A stretch of 64,000 nt of DNA from Lucifuga dentata. Its lineage: Eukaryota; Chordata; Actinopteri; Ophidiiformes; Bythitidae. Position 1 is the first letter of the stretch; every line of letters starts with the position of its first letter. The position numbers and the translations under genes are program-made. The DNA is taken from the NCBI GenBank assembly GCA_014773175.1, contig VXCM01002528.1, forward strand, positions 36,209 to 100,208, given 5' to 3'. This document shows positions 1-12,194 of this stretch, piece by piece. A model generated the notes under the pieces. The model saw nothing but the letters and a program-made list of their open reading frames with translations. It made no database searches and was not told the origin of the DNA.

Positions 1-292
1 GAGGAAATCTTCTCCCCGCTCCCTCTTTCTCTCTCTCTTTTTCCCTCCACTTTTTCTTCTTCCTTTTTATTATTTTTTTTTACACCCACCCATATTTGTC
101 ATTCAAACCAGCTTTAATGGAGAAAGATCTATGCATATGTAAGTGACAGAGCTGGAAGCCCATTACCAGCATTCAGTGGAGCACTGTGGAGAGGGCCTCT
201 CCAGGCTTGGATTACTGACCATTAGGGCTTATTTCTGCACCGTCTCCAGGCAATTATTCCCAGACAGCCCCCCAACACACACAAAGACACAC
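1..292. other. Pyrimidine-rich non-coding start of window
   Basis: The first ~80 bases are strongly C/T-rich and low complexity. The rest is unique sequence leading into a CA/CACCAC-rich stretch. No splice-bounded coding exon is recognisable. Confidence 0.5.
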
Positions 293-423
293 ACACACAG
301 TCTTCACCACCACCACCACATCAGCCTCACCCACCCCCTTCACCCCCTCGATTTAACNACACACAGTCTTCACCACCACCACCACATCAGCCTCACCCAC
401 CCCCTTCACCCCCTCGATTTAAC
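293..423. repeat. Exact 65-bp direct duplication around single N (358)
   Basis: Bases 293-357 recur without change at 359-423, separated by one N. The same pattern occurs at six other Ns, so this is most likely an unmerged contig overlap and not a biological tandem duplication. Any reading frame crossing it is artificial. Confidence 0.85.
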
Positions 424-1160
424 CATTTCACATTTTCTTGAAGAGTCACATCTTGAAGAGTGTCTCTCACTGTAATCTGTCTGTGTGTTGACTTACATGT
501 GTCTTGTTCAAAGCCCTTTTTTTTTTTTTGCTCCCAGCATGGCAGTGTGGGGGTGGATGATACTGCTGATGAGGATATTGATGATCATTAGGATGACGAT
601 GAGGTTGAGCTGGGAGAAAATAACTCCCAGTGTGTGTGTGTGCACACCTGTAATTAAAGTTGTCACAGAGGTTTCACTCACGCTCTAATAAAGTCACTGA
701 AAAAAGAAATAATGTGTGGAGTGTGAGTGAGGAGCCAAGAAGCGCTTGGATTTGCATTTTGACAGTGGTAACGTACAATATGTTTTGGCATGTGTGTGTG
801 AGAGACGTGTGTGAGGGAGAGAGAGTGAGAGTGTGAGAAACAGGGAAGACAAAACAGAGGGGGGAGAAGAAAGAGAAAACTATCTATCTTGGTTTTCAGT
901 ACATTTATGCCTGAGTGTATGACGACATGAAAAAGACAGGAGGAAAGAGAAAAACTGGGAAACAGGGAGAGGAAAAAATACAAGGAAAGAAATATGAATG
1001 TGTGTCTGCATTTGTGTTTCATGAGCAGAAGCAGTCTGTCCATCAAAGTGTAGAAAAATTGGTCGGCCAGTGGGTCAAGTCCATATATATGACCAGATCG
1101 TAGTTTTTTAATTGATTTATTTGTTTTAAATTGTGCTTCTCTCTTTAATTTTAGTTGAAT

Positions 1161-1162
<2 letters not shown>

Positions 1163-1222
<60 letters not shown>
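1163..1222. repeat. (AC)n microsatellite
   Basis: About 30 uninterrupted AC dinucleotides. Frames across it read as Cys-Val or Thr-His runs and are not genes. Confidence 0.97.
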
Positions 1223-1223
<1 letters not shown>

Positions 1224-2017
1224 ATACTGTAGCTGTCATACAACGATAAACAGTCAACTGAAAAATGTTGGCAGTGAACATTCACAAACGTTGGCAAAGA
1301 ATGGAATTCTGGGTATGCATGCAAGAGTGATGTTTTGTCTGCTGAGTGAGTTTGCAAATTAAACAAGACACGGGAGGGGACAGCCTTTACAGGATCCAGT
1401 GCGGCAACAGGAACAGGCAAATGTAAAGAGAGAAATACTATACTTTTAAAAAATTCTAACTAGATTTGTACTTAATACAAGAAGCAAGTTAAAGGTTGGC
1501 AATTTTAAAATTCAGAAACAGATCCAGGAGGGTATAATCAGGGTCCAGAATTGAGAAAAAAGTTGAGAAAACAACTTTTGAGAAACATATTCAGCCTCAA
1601 TAATGATGATACTGGATCAGCATCACTCTGACACAATGTCAGAGAGACGTTATTTTGCATTTTTACTGCACTGGATTTAATAGGATTGTACATTTGTAAC
1701 TGTTTTTGACTGGTATGTCAGTATATGAATCTTGGTAAATTACAGGCATTTTAGGATATTGGGAGTCACTGACTAAATGGGAAGATGGTTGTACTTTTAT
1801 TTTGATCCATTTTTGGACAAATACAGGGGCTGCTGTAAAGTAAACTCACAGACTAATTTCTCTTCCCAGTACATTGCTACTTATGACTAAGTGTGCGTGC
1901 ATGTGTGTGTGGAACCAGGTGATGGCTTAGAGTGAGTGTAGAGGTTAGACCTGGAGAGTGTGTGCAGCTAGAGGCTAGTCAAGACACTGGCCCATCTCCA
2001 ACAGCTGTGACCTAGCT

Positions 2018-2019
<2 letters not shown>
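1223..2019. other. Unique non-coding DNA, nothing recognised
   Basis: AT-rich mixed sequence with no long meaningful frame, repeat or RNA gene that I can identify. Confidence 0.5.

Positions 2020-2068
<49 letters not shown>
2020..2068. repeat. (AC)n microsatellite
   Basis: About 24 pure AC dinucleotides. Confidence 0.97.
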
Positions 2069-2070
<2 letters not shown>

Positions 2071-2885
2071 GACACAGGAAAAAGGGAGAATCATGGTTGA
2101 CTAGCATGATTTGCTTACACACATACAAATGCAGGTACTGCATCCATGCACAACTTAACTATTCTCTGCGTGCACATGTAGACACTCATTTTGTACACAC
2201 TAACACACCACACACTTCACGTACTGAACTCAATGTAATCTTAGATGAAGTCTTTGCATGATGAAATTACTCCAGTATGAACACATCAAAAGTTGAGCAA
2301 CTCAATTATTTAAAACTACAGCGAGTGCATCGTTAAGGACACAGTAATTATTCTTCATCCTAATGAAGTGTTCATCAAGACATCTGCATTATGCTATCTG
2401 TCTCCATAGAGATTTAACATTCCCAGTCTCGACAGGTAATGCCAAAGCTTCAGTCAGATATAATAAAAAACAATTGTGAACTTCTGAAAATGCTGTACTT
2501 TTAATCAGAGGCTGCAAAAGTGGTTTTGAGGCATGTGCCAATCCCAATAAGTATGATTTTGCTTTTAAAATATTTGTATGAACAAACATTGCTCATTTAC
2601 TACTTGACACAAAGACAATTTTAAATTGTAACCACAGATTTTACTCCTTCACTACAGTAAACCTGTGTGCATGGCAGGAAGTTAAACATTTTAGCAACAT
2701 GGCATTAGCAGCTGCTGTAACAGCCAACTAGATATTTAAACTAAGATGATGAAGAAGAAGATGAAGATAATTGTTGACTGGTTAGTCATGCAGTAGCTAA
2801 TACAACAAGACACAGCAGATACCTACCAGGTTGGTGATATCTCAGCTTGGTTATAATTAGTGCTCTGACAATTAACAATATTACG
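2069..2885. other. Unique non-coding DNA, nothing recognised
   Basis: Mixed AT-rich sequence. Only short chance frames are present. Confidence 0.45.
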
Positions 2886-2917
<32 letters not shown>

Positions 2918-2918
2918 T
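2886..2918. repeat. Compound (AT)n-(GT)n microsatellite
   Basis: A run of TA dinucleotides passes directly into a run of TG dinucleotides. Confidence 0.9.
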
Positions 2919-3607
2919 GCATTACCATTTTATCCTTTTTGATATCAAATTAGAATGGAATATCTAATTCTCCCTTTCTGGCACTGTTGCCACTGTTGTG
3001 CTGCTGTTGTCCTGGAAGGCAACAATGCTGGAGGAGGCAAAAGAGAACAGAGAAACCTAACAGAAGCCTTTGATCCTAGAAGATATTAGTGAAAACCAAA
3101 GGAAAAAGGAAAGGCAACAAAAGGGAGGGCTTTTGCATAAAGTACAACTTGGAATCAAAATGCAAATTACATTGAAAATACATCAGTATTTTTTTTTTTT
3201 CTTTAATTAGAAACACCAGTATTGTTTGAATTCTTCTAACCCCATGAAAGTGATTTTTTTTTTTCTTTTTCCTGGGGCACAGGTGGGGGGTGTCACTGAA
3301 TATTAAGAGATTTAGAAGAAATGACTTATGCATTTTCAAATTTGTTTCAACATATTTAAATCTCAAAATTAATGTGAAAAAGTACACTGACACTTATTAT
3401 TTAATCTTGCAGGAGCATTTTTGAAGATACATTGTTAATTTTTCCATTAACTATTGGAACATTAATGTGAATAGCTTTGCCCTTCTAATGATGTCTTTGT
3501 AGGGACATCTGCATTGCTTTCAAAAGTAGAACTGATCCACCCATTTACAACACAACAATGAGCAGTAAGTGAAAAATGTTGGAGGAAAGACACACACAAG
3601 AGAGTCA

Positions 3608-3617
3608 GTGAGTGAGT

Positions 3618-3662
<45 letters not shown>
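3608..3662. repeat. (GAGT)n-(GA)n microsatellite
   Basis: A few GAGT units lead into about 20 GA units. Confidence 0.95.
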
Positions 3663-3665
<3 letters not shown>

Positions 3666-3687
3666 AACTCTTCCTTCTTGAGATTAT

Positions 3688-4075
3688 GGTAACTAGCTTA
3701 GGGTGGTGGACTGTTCCATTGCTGTTAAACAGGCTAATGCCACTCACACGCCTACCTGTTTAGCATGCTAACAAGCTAACAAAGCCTTTCCATTACTGTA
3801 ACACAGGCTAATGCGCCACACACCCCTTGTCCATCTAATAGGGGGTTATGCTAATAAGCTAACAAGTGTCACTGCGTTGTGGTAATGTAACATGGCCTAA
3901 TGCCATATCGCTCCCATTGCATAAGTTCATGCTAACAAGCTAATGAGCTCAATCTGCTGCTGTGATAAGGGCCTAAAGGGGCACGTTGTCACCTATTCAA
4001 ACATGAGTTAAAATGCTAACGAGCTACTGCCTCAGTGCATTACTAGAATATGAGCTAATGCTAATCAAACTGAGC
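3688..4075. repeat. Degenerate minisatellite, ~82-bp period
   Basis: Two landmarks recur in step. The landmark GCTAA(C/T)(A/G)AGCTA starts at about 3767, 3850, 3931 and 4015 (spacings 83, 81, 84). The landmark GGC(C)TAA(T) starts at about 3732, 3806, 3894 and 3970 (spacings 74, 88, 76). A further GGTAACTAGCTTA-like relic lies near 3690. This gives four to five diverged tandem units of about 80 bp. Frames here are short and stop-rich, so a coding repeat is unlikely. Confidence 0.7.
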
Positions 4076-4123
4076 CCATCACTAGCATTAAAACTAAGGT
4101 AAGACAAATACAGGCCAGTTTCA

Positions 4124-4150
4124 TAAAAAAAAAAAAAAAAAAAAANAATC
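4124..4150. repeat. Poly(A) tract with N scar (4146)
   Basis: A homopolymer containing one N, probably a contig-end join within the A run. Tract length is unreliable. Confidence 0.8.
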
Positions 4151-4798
4151 AAGTGATTTGTACTTTCATAATTTTACACATTAAAGGGTAGTAGTGTTCA
4201 GTGTCACCCCCCCTCCCCACTGTTTTTTTTGGAAAAGCCTCTGCAAAACATTCCATAGGATACTAAAATTCTCCCTTGAAACCCAAGAACATATTCATTA
4301 ATTCATTAACATTGGCCTCACTTTGAGAAATTGTATCTTTTCTATGAAAGTGAAAGGCTTTTAAAATGTTCTTGCAACATACCTGGTGTCAAACCAATGC
4401 TTTTATAAAGCTCCTTAAGTTCTGCCTGCCTAGTGAAGGCCTGTCACATGGCAGATTCCTTGCCCTGAGAGTAGATAGATGTGTGTATTTGCCATCCCAT
4501 CCACCCATCCTTTCATTCTCTCTGTCTCCCTCCGGTTCCCTCCCCACCCTCTATCCAAATAGAGAGATCTGGATGAGGTGGGGTGGCAAGGTGGCAGGAG
4601 CCCCAAATGTAAAGCGTACGCAATCACTCAGATACAAGTGGCACCGCTAAAAATTGCCTTCATATATCAGCTTATGGTTTACAGGCTGTGGCAGAAAGGA
4701 CGGCAAAAGGTCAGGAGGAAAAACATATAGACGTGTCAGAGCCACTGCTCGGGGCGCCACAGCTCTGGGCTGATGGCTGAGGAGATGGACTGGCTGTA

Positions 4799-4813
4799 GT
4801 GTGTGTGTGTGTN

Positions 4814-4855
<42 letters not shown>
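4799..4855. repeat. (GT)n microsatellite with N scar (4813)
   Basis: A GT array of about 55 bases broken by one N. True repeat length is uncertain because of the join. Confidence 0.95.
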
Positions 4856-4858
<3 letters not shown>

Positions 4859-5042
4859 GTGATGAACTCAGGGACACCTGGGCAGTGTTTGATGGGGGCC
4901 CACATTTGTTTTCGCTTGTTTGTTTGTTTTACCTTTAAATGCCCTTAAAATTATAGCAATTACAGTAAAATTCTGTAAAGACGACAAGAGGCAAGTTCAC
5001 GATTATGTCTTGTTAAGGTAGGGGTAATACTGTATTAGGGTT

Positions 5043-5780
5043 ATGGCCAGTTTCCGGTTAAAATTTGGGTTGGAAAGGGGGAAAAAATCCCTTGATTATG
5101 TAGATGTGCAGTCCCTTCTGATGGTCACTAGATGCATTAAACAATCCAACCATTTGGGCTCAACTTATTTTGACTGGAAAATCATAGTCACAGAGTTCGT
5201 CCCACCGTGCCTGCATGTACGCTGCACATGAGGTTCTCAAACCGACAAAAGAAGCTTGATAACGGATGTTTACCTGGATGTCAGCACCACCTCCTTCTGC
5301 CTATAGTGAAAAGCAAGCGTGTCTAATTGGAACAATATGCAAACACACCTACTGTATGCACAGTCACAATACACAAGACCTGAACAATGGTTCAATTTGT
5401 GCAGTTGTCTTCAGCAGAGGACTCATAATATACATACAATATATACTTTAAAAAGCAATATATGATGCCAATAGCTGCTGGTCCGCTGGTTAGAGGCAAG
5501 AGTTGATTACAATGCAGAGAACATGGTTATGTATAATGACAGACATGCAACCCAATGAGTAATGCATGGAAATAAGGCTGAAATATAGTATAAGTGCTCC
5601 TTCAAGGTTGGCTTTAAAATTATGATGAAAATTAGGTAAAGGCAAGGGTTTATGCTGACAGCTCAGCTCAGACTAGATGACTGTGATGCGAAATGTGGAA
5701 TAAGGCCATGTCTAATCTATACTAAAAAAAAAAAATAACTTTTTTGTGTGTTTCTGCATACACACATACATAACATATAC
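5043..5780. other. Unique non-coding DNA, nothing recognised
   Basis: Mixed sequence with only short frames. No domain, splice-bounded exon or repeat family was recognised. Confidence 0.4.
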
Positions 5781-5970
5781 AGTATATATCTGCCTTCACC
5801 TGTGATCATCTTTGTATGTCTTTATTTTCCAGTTTGTGCATGTGAGTGTATGTGGTGTACTGCTACTCATTTCAGAAGTCAGTGAACACACAGACACACA
5901 CATACATGCACACAGGTACTGTATATGCTGGATACTGTAACCTCTCGGTCGACCTCCGCTGACAAGACAG

Positions 5971-6034
5971 ATCGCTCCATTCATCTACGGGTGAGTGCAC
6001 CGAGCGCTCCATTCATCTGCAGCTGAGTGGATCG
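5971..6034. repeat. Short imperfect tandem duplication (32-bp unit)
   Basis: CGCTCCATTCATCT begins at 5973 and again at 6005. Each copy is followed by a related (G/C)TGAGTG stretch. Two diverged copies of a 32-base unit. Confidence 0.7.
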
Positions 6035-6156
6035 GGCCGACCGGCATTTTTCACACCGCTGGCCCATGATGCATCTGGGGCTCTGGAGGAATGTCACTGG
6101 CCTGAATGCCCTGATCTGTCATGAGGCCCTGGCTGCCACACCACTCTATACACAGT

Positions 6157-6157
<1 letters not shown>

Positions 6158-6219
<62 letters not shown>

Positions 6220-6238
6220 NCACACACACACACACACA
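6158..6238. repeat. (CA)n microsatellite with N scar (6220)
   Basis: About 80 bases of CA with one N inside. Confidence 0.97.
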
Positions 6239-6299
6239 AGGGCACACACTCCTGTGCAGCAGGGTGGCCTGTTGGCTTACAGAGGCCATACCGATAACC

Positions 6300-7320
6300 A
6301 GAGAGGATGCAGGTTTTATTCCCTTAGGTTTAATTGAAGCATCTTTACATAAGAACTGAATAGCCCTACTCATGTAAGCAGAAAGAATTCATCAAAGTAG
6401 CACAATGATGATGGTTATATATAATTGGTGTATAATTAAATTTATGTTGAGTAGATATTATTCTAAATTCATATAATGTATGAATATTTTGACATTTTGG
6501 TCAGTACTCATCACTGTTACTCAAACTGTGATCCATAAGTTGTGTTATTGTGTGTGTTGTGTAAGTTGTGTTGTGTTACAAATGTTACAATCACTCCTTT
6601 GCTCCGGTATAACGAATGAATGAAAGGAGGTTTAGGTAGAAGTTTGTTTTAAGTCTTATAAACATGTCACACAGGACAAATAAAGTATTTCTGACTGATA
6701 TCTTTCATCAAAACTACTCAAAAATCAAAAGGGTTTACCCCCGTGGGAGCATGAATTTGTTCTGGAAATTTCATGGCAATGTGTAGATTGAATTGTGAGA
6801 TATACTTGCCAAGGTTGATATTTTGTCCTGAGGGTAGTACTACAAAAATGCAAATGGCTTGTCAAAAAAAAAGGAAAGGGTTCATTTTCTGGGAACATAG
6901 ATACACTTTCTAAAACAAACACGACTCACTACAGTTTTCTTTTGTACAAGTGGAAATTTTGACCTTGTAGTGGCTGTTAGACAAGCTGTAATCATAAAGA
7001 TTCACCCTGAGGAACACGAATAAGCACTAAACATTTCAGAAGAATCCGTCAAGACAGACAGACCAACACTACCATCCATACGATCTGCTGCTAATGAGGC
7101 AAAAATATAAACACAACATCTGTATATTAAGTATTAAGTTTTATGTGAAAAAAAAAAAGTATGTGACTGTTTCTGAGTGTCATTAGTGTACTTCTACTTT
7201 AAACTAAGCTCTTGCAGCATTGAGGCCCGGCCGAAAAGTCCATATGGATCTCCCTCATCTGTTTGTGAGGACATTTGATCCTCAAAAGGCTACAAATGCA
7301 TCCCCACCTAGTATAGTGCA
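6300..7320. other. Unique AT-rich non-coding DNA
   Basis: No supported gene or repeat apart from short A runs. Confidence 0.4.
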
Positions 7321-7965
7321 GAGAGAGAGACAGAGGATGGAGATAGATGGGTGGAGGTGGAGTGATGATGGCGGCCTGTCTGGGCAGAGTGTGTGAAGCT
7401 GAAATAATGATGATGCTGATAAAGTGCAGAGCGGGCATCCAGTGGCACAGCTGGCAGCGGCTGGAAGAGGTGGCCCAGTTAGCCCAGTTAGCCGGCTGGC
7501 TTCCACTGGACCACGCACAGATGCCCATTTACTGCCCCACTGATGACACCCCCGGGGTATGACACACACACGAGCACACACAAAGCCACACGTGTTTAAG
7601 GATACATAAACACACACACACATACCCCACACAAAGACATAGATCTCAGCGCAAAAGACACATTTGCATGTTCGCAAATACACACTTGCACCTGAACACT
7701 GCTTAGATATGCATGCAGACACACCAAGACACGAGACACACACATACAGTAAATACTCAAGCAAATGCATGTGCAGCAATGGCCCTCTCATTAACATTCT
7801 TTCTTTTATACACATACAGGATGAAAACACACACACATAGCAGAGGAATAACTATCAGCTCCAAATTCTGCTAAATGCATAATTTCCACTAAAATATGTC
7901 TCCACTTACACACACACAAACCAACAAAATCTCATGCTGCTCAGCCAGTATGTTCCAGCAATCAC

Positions 7966-7991
7966 CACACACACACACACACACACACACC
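7966..7991. repeat. (CA)n microsatellite
   Basis: Short pure CA array in a generally CA-rich stretch that extends from about 7560. Confidence 0.9.
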
Positions 7992-8031
7992 CTGTGATTG
8001 TCCACACACACACAGACACACATTGCAATTC

Positions 8032-8154
8032 TCACCCCAGGGCAGAGATGTGCTCTGATGTTTCCGGGGCAGTGGGCAGTCACGAGTGTGTGNTCACCCC
8101 AGGGCAGAGATGTGCTCTGATGTTTCCGGGGCAGTGGGCAGTCACGAGTGTGTG
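8032..8154. repeat. Exact 61-bp direct duplication around single N (8093)
   Basis: Bases 8032-8092 are identical to 8094-8154 across one N. The second copy runs on into a GT-rich array. Probably an assembly join artefact. Confidence 0.85.
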
Positions 8155-8388
8155 TGTGTGTGTGTGCCTGACAGCTGTTTGTGTGCATGTCCATGTATCC
8201 ATGTGTGTGTGTGTGTGTTTGTGTTTGTGTGTGTATGTGTGTGTTGGCTCAGTGCCCTAATTTGACAGAGCCGGAACAGTGGTTGATCCCTAGTGCAGTT
8301 GATTTGGCTTGATGTTGACCCTACAGGCCTTGTCAGCTCCAACATGCTCCCTGTCTCCTCATGTAGCACAGCACCACACTGAGCGGAC

Positions 8389-8393
<5 letters not shown>

Positions 8394-8437
<44 letters not shown>
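8394..8437. repeat. (CA)n microsatellite
   Basis: About 22 CA units. Confidence 0.97.
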
Positions 8438-8439
<2 letters not shown>

Positions 8440-8609
8440 GCACATTTGACACACAAACGCACTAAAGTCCACAGATTAATATTCATTTGGTGCAATGATC
8501 TCAGAATTTTGATGACAGCAAATAGAAATGAGGGCCTCAACGTTTTATTACAAATGTTTTATAATTCACGAATCACCCCTCACTTTTTTGGTGCACAACT
8601 TTGAAATAC

Positions 8610-9041
8610 TATACAGTCCCCGATTCACAAACGTCCGACTTACGAACAACCCGTACTTAAGAAAACCAACCGCTGTAAAGTCTATTAAATAAAAAATTTG
8701 AGTTACATACAATGATTCGCAATAATGAACGGTGCACTATACGACGCCTCTTCTGACATGCAAGACATCATAGGAGCGAGAGTAAGTGTTAACCTACATG
8801 CTTTTTAATACCCCCACACACTCTCTCTCTCCATTATGTTTACGATGTTTTAGGATATCTGGAAGTATTTCTTTAATGTTTCTTATGCATAGAAAGGTAA
8901 AATATATACGCTAGATACACACCTAAGTAAAATATATACGCTAGATATAGTACCTTACGTAACTGTTCTGACTTGCGCAAATCTGACTTAAACACAGCCG
9001 TGGGAAGGGAACTCGTTCATAACCCGGGGACAGCCTGTATA
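8610..9041. mobile_element. MITE-like DNA transposon, TA-flanked, 432 bp
   Basis: The left end reads TATACAGTCCCCGATTCACA. The right end, reverse-complemented, reads TATACAGGCTGTCCCCGG followed by GTTATGAACG. These form imperfect terminal inverted repeats differing by a 4-base insertion. TA at both edges fits the TA target site of Tc1/mariner-type elements. There is no transposase frame, so it is non-autonomous. The interior has a local duplication of AAATATATACGCTAGATA (near 8911 and 8930). The superfamily is inferred. Confidence 0.65.
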
Positions 9042-9050
9042 ATTATAGTT

Positions 9051-9084
9051 TTTTTTTTTTTTTTTTNTTTTTTTTTTTTTTTTT
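9051..9084. repeat. Poly(T) tract with N scar (9067)
   Basis: A T homopolymer split by one N, directly after the MITE-like element. Confidence 0.85.
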
Positions 9085-9222
9085 GACTGCATATGCACGT
9101 GTGTGAAAAATATGTGTTAACCTTATTGATATTTAATAATATCTGATTCATGCACTGCACATCGGTTTGTGTAAGAGAGTTATAGAATACATACTGTACT
9201 TGGTGAATATTTGGAGGCTGGA

Positions 9223-9251
9223 GTGTGTGTGTGTGTGTGTGTGTGTGTGTN

Positions 9252-9301
<50 letters not shown>
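9223..9301. repeat. Compound (GT)n-N-(GA)n microsatellite
   Basis: A GT array ends at an N (9251), and a GA array of about 50 bases follows. Because the N is a probable join, the abutting of the two arrays may not be real. Confidence 0.9.
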
Positions 9302-9302
<1 letters not shown>

Positions 9303-9616
9303 AAGAGATTGAGATTCCTCATCAATAAACAGAGGGCCAGGGCTAATTTTCCAAACCAGTGAGGAGGTTTTTAAACAGGGAGGAAAAACCTTTCTCCTCT
9401 TCATGCCCGACACTGCTACACCACTCTGTTTGTGTAATGTGTATTTGTGCATCTTTCTCTTTCTTCTTCTCTTTCCATCATTTCTATGCCTCCATCTGTC
9501 TTTCATTCTCTCCTTGTCTGTTAAAAATATATGGATGTGTTTTTCTCTAGTTTTCTTGTTCATGCACTTCCAAGCATTTTCTCTTCTTTTTGCCTGCCCT
9601 CAGTTTTGGACTTATT

Positions 9617-9618
<2 letters not shown>

Positions 9619-9647
<29 letters not shown>
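9619..9647. repeat. (TG)n microsatellite
   Basis: About 14 TG units. Confidence 0.95.
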
Positions 9648-9780
9648 CTGTGGATGTTTGCGTGGGTGGTTGTGTACGCCCATCATGCTGTCCCTGCTGG
9701 AATGGATCCTCTGAGGTAAAGGCTAGATTTTAATCCCTGGGTCCATCTAATCTCCTCATATTCACATCTCAGATTAACAT

Positions 9781-9830
<50 letters not shown>
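9781..9830. repeat. (CA)n microsatellite
   Basis: About 24 CA units. Confidence 0.97.
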
Positions 9831-9832
<2 letters not shown>

Positions 9833-10157
9833 ACAGAGAGAGGCTTGATGCCTGTTCCTGTGACATAGTGTGTGAAAGAGTTTTTAGATTCATTCTACCC
9901 CTCCTGGCTGAAGAATCTTAACTGTTAAAACAGTTAAGCCTGTCTAGGGCTGGCGACCTTTGGGTCATCATTTTCTCGCTATGTTGAAGTGTAGAAACCA
10001 CACATCACAAACACACACACACCACACACAGATCCTGGTGCCATCTGCCCTGGGGCGGCTGGCCGGCGATGTCAGCATGGTAAGAAGGGTGGGATGGGGG
10101 ATCAGAAATGAGAACAGCATGTACTATATGTTTTTAACATCAAAGGTGACTGGGTGC

Positions 10158-10224
10158 ACTCTCACACTCTCACACACACTCACACACTCACACACTCACA
10201 CTCACACTCACACTCACACTCACA

Positions 10225-10266
<42 letters not shown>
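10158..10266. repeat. (CACACT)n / (CA)n compound array
   Basis: Variable CACACT-type hexamer units (about 10158-10230) pass into pure CA (to 10266). This is an interrupted array with a homogeneous end. Confidence 0.95.
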
Positions 10267-10267
<1 letters not shown>

Positions 10268-10621
10268 GCTGTCCATACATGAAAAGTGAACAGTGACTGT
10301 GGTCATGGTCACTCTCTCACTCTCAGTTTCTACTCAGGGTAAAAACTGACAGAGGCAACCAAAGAGGGCAATGAAATGGGGAGATTTCTCTGCCAGGCCA
10401 CATGAACGCAGACATAAACATACTGACTAATGACACTCAGGCCTGGAAAGTGTGTGCATATGTGTATGTGTATGGTGGTGTGTGTGAGTGAGTGTGTAAG
10501 TGAGTGTATGTGTGTTCTCTAAGTAGCTCCATCTGGGTAGAGGTGGCACCAGAGATGTTTACTGGAGGCTTTAGCCCATCAACTTATTGTCAACAGTTCA
10601 AGGGACTGTCAGCGCCCACGC

Positions 10622-10670
10622 TGTGTGTGTGTGTGTGTGTGTGTGTGTTGAGAGAGAGAGAGAGAGAGAG
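10622..10670. repeat. Compound (GT)n-(GA)n microsatellite
   Basis: GT array 10622-10648 followed directly by a GA array to 10670. Confidence 0.95.
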
Positions 10671-10859
10671 TGAAAGAGAGCGTGTCTGGAGGGGGTTAGT
10701 GGTTACGGGTACAGAGAGAACATAAAAAGAACAAGAAGCAGAGGGGATATCTGAAATCTTTTCTTCAAGATTGTAAAATCTGACATTAGAAATGCTCAAA
10801 AAATAAATAAATAAAATTGAGAAATTGCTTGCAGCAATCAAACATTACCTTAATACCAA

Positions 10860-11560
10860 ACATTATAATACCTACGATGGTAAAAACAATACATAGGGTA
10901 AACAAACATTTTATTAACATCTACAAAATTTCATGCATATCATTTTCCTCTTTATATATTCCTCATGTTTGTTAGAAGGAACCCCTAATGAAATTTGGTA
11001 GAGTTATGCCGCGGGCCAAGAAGCAGCTGATCTGGTGGTGTGGACAGCATCGCCTTGTGGTCATTTGTAAACTGCTTCACATTTGGGCTCATAACCTATG
11101 AATTGTAAGGCCTAGAAATAGTTGTTTGTTTGTTTTGTCATCCTCTGGGTCCAATGTATCAGCATAGGCCACGCTGATTCCCGCCTTGACAGTAAATAAA
11201 TAAATAAATAACCACTTCTCGAACCGAATTCAGCAAATCTTTAACAGATTTTGGCACACAGCAAATATGAACAAGTCTAAAAGACAACACATTATGAGCA
11301 CATGCACATATCAACAAGCTATCCTGCAAATTTCGTGACATTTAGTGTATAGGTGGCGCTACAGCAACATTAATAATCTAAATGGTTGTCAGAGGTCAGA
11401 AATCCCATCCTTATCCAAAGCTAAAAGACAAAATGTCAATACTTTCCAAAAGCAATGGAGATCCAGATGCAGACTAAACATTCCACAATATGTTTGTATT
11501 ATTACAATACCAAATTTAGTGTATTTTATACCATTGGTACGAGCTCTCTGACTGTTTCAT
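10860..11560. other. Non-coding DNA, possibly an old interspersed repeat
   Basis: Contains phrases typical of old fish interspersed repeats, such as TTTCGTGACATTTAGTG and AGGTGGCGCTACAGC near 11330-11365. I see no termini and cannot assign a family. Confidence 0.25.
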
Positions 11561-11843
11561 AGTTCCTTACGCTGTATTTTCTTCTACTGTGGAACTCAGA
11601 ATTCAGGAGTTCTGGTGAAAAAAAATGCTGTGGTCAAAGGCTTCTCAAACATTTTAATGTTAGGTATTTGCTAGACTACTGATACGAAAACAATCCTAAA
11701 ATAGTTAGCAATGGCAGAAAAATGTAACTTTTCACATGAAACTTAGCTTCATGTTTCCACAATGCTGAAGCTTTACGTATCCACAATGACGAATGTGATC
11801 TAGACGCCATGGAGCGTCATCATGTTGATGCCACACTAGTGAT

Positions 11844-11978
11844 GACAATGCCTTTAGGAGACTTTGGGGTTAGTCAGCTGGTGTTCTGGAAGATCCACCA
11901 AGAATATCCTNGACAATGCCTTTAGGAGACTTTGGGGTTAGTCAGCTGGTGTTCTGGAAGATCCACCAAGAATATCCT
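11844..11978. repeat. Exact 67-bp direct duplication around single N (11911)
   Basis: Bases 11844-11910 equal 11912-11978. The sequence is complex, so the match is not a microsatellite coincidence. Likely an unmerged contig overlap. Confidence 0.87.
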
Positions 11979-12155
11979 CCTTCTTTGTTCCAGTGCAATA
12001 AAGTTAAGATAATCTAACTTCCATATTGGATATGACTGGCAGAGTTCACGGAGACATTGCACTCGTACGTTGACAGTAGAGCAGCATTTATCAGCAACAG
12101 CAGACAAGTCTTTAAAGTCTTTAAAGATGGCAATGGCCAGAAACATGAGAAGCAC

Positions 12156-12194
12156 AAAAAAAAAAAAANAAAAAAAAAAAAGAAAAAAAAAAAA
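12156..12194. repeat. Poly(A) tract with N scar (12169)
   Basis: A-rich homopolymer with one N and a single G interruption. Confidence 0.85.

Noticed and set aside
293..423. Tandem duplication reading as a repeated His-rich peptide
   Set aside because: Both copies abut a single N and match the assembly-scar pattern, so they are not treated as biology.
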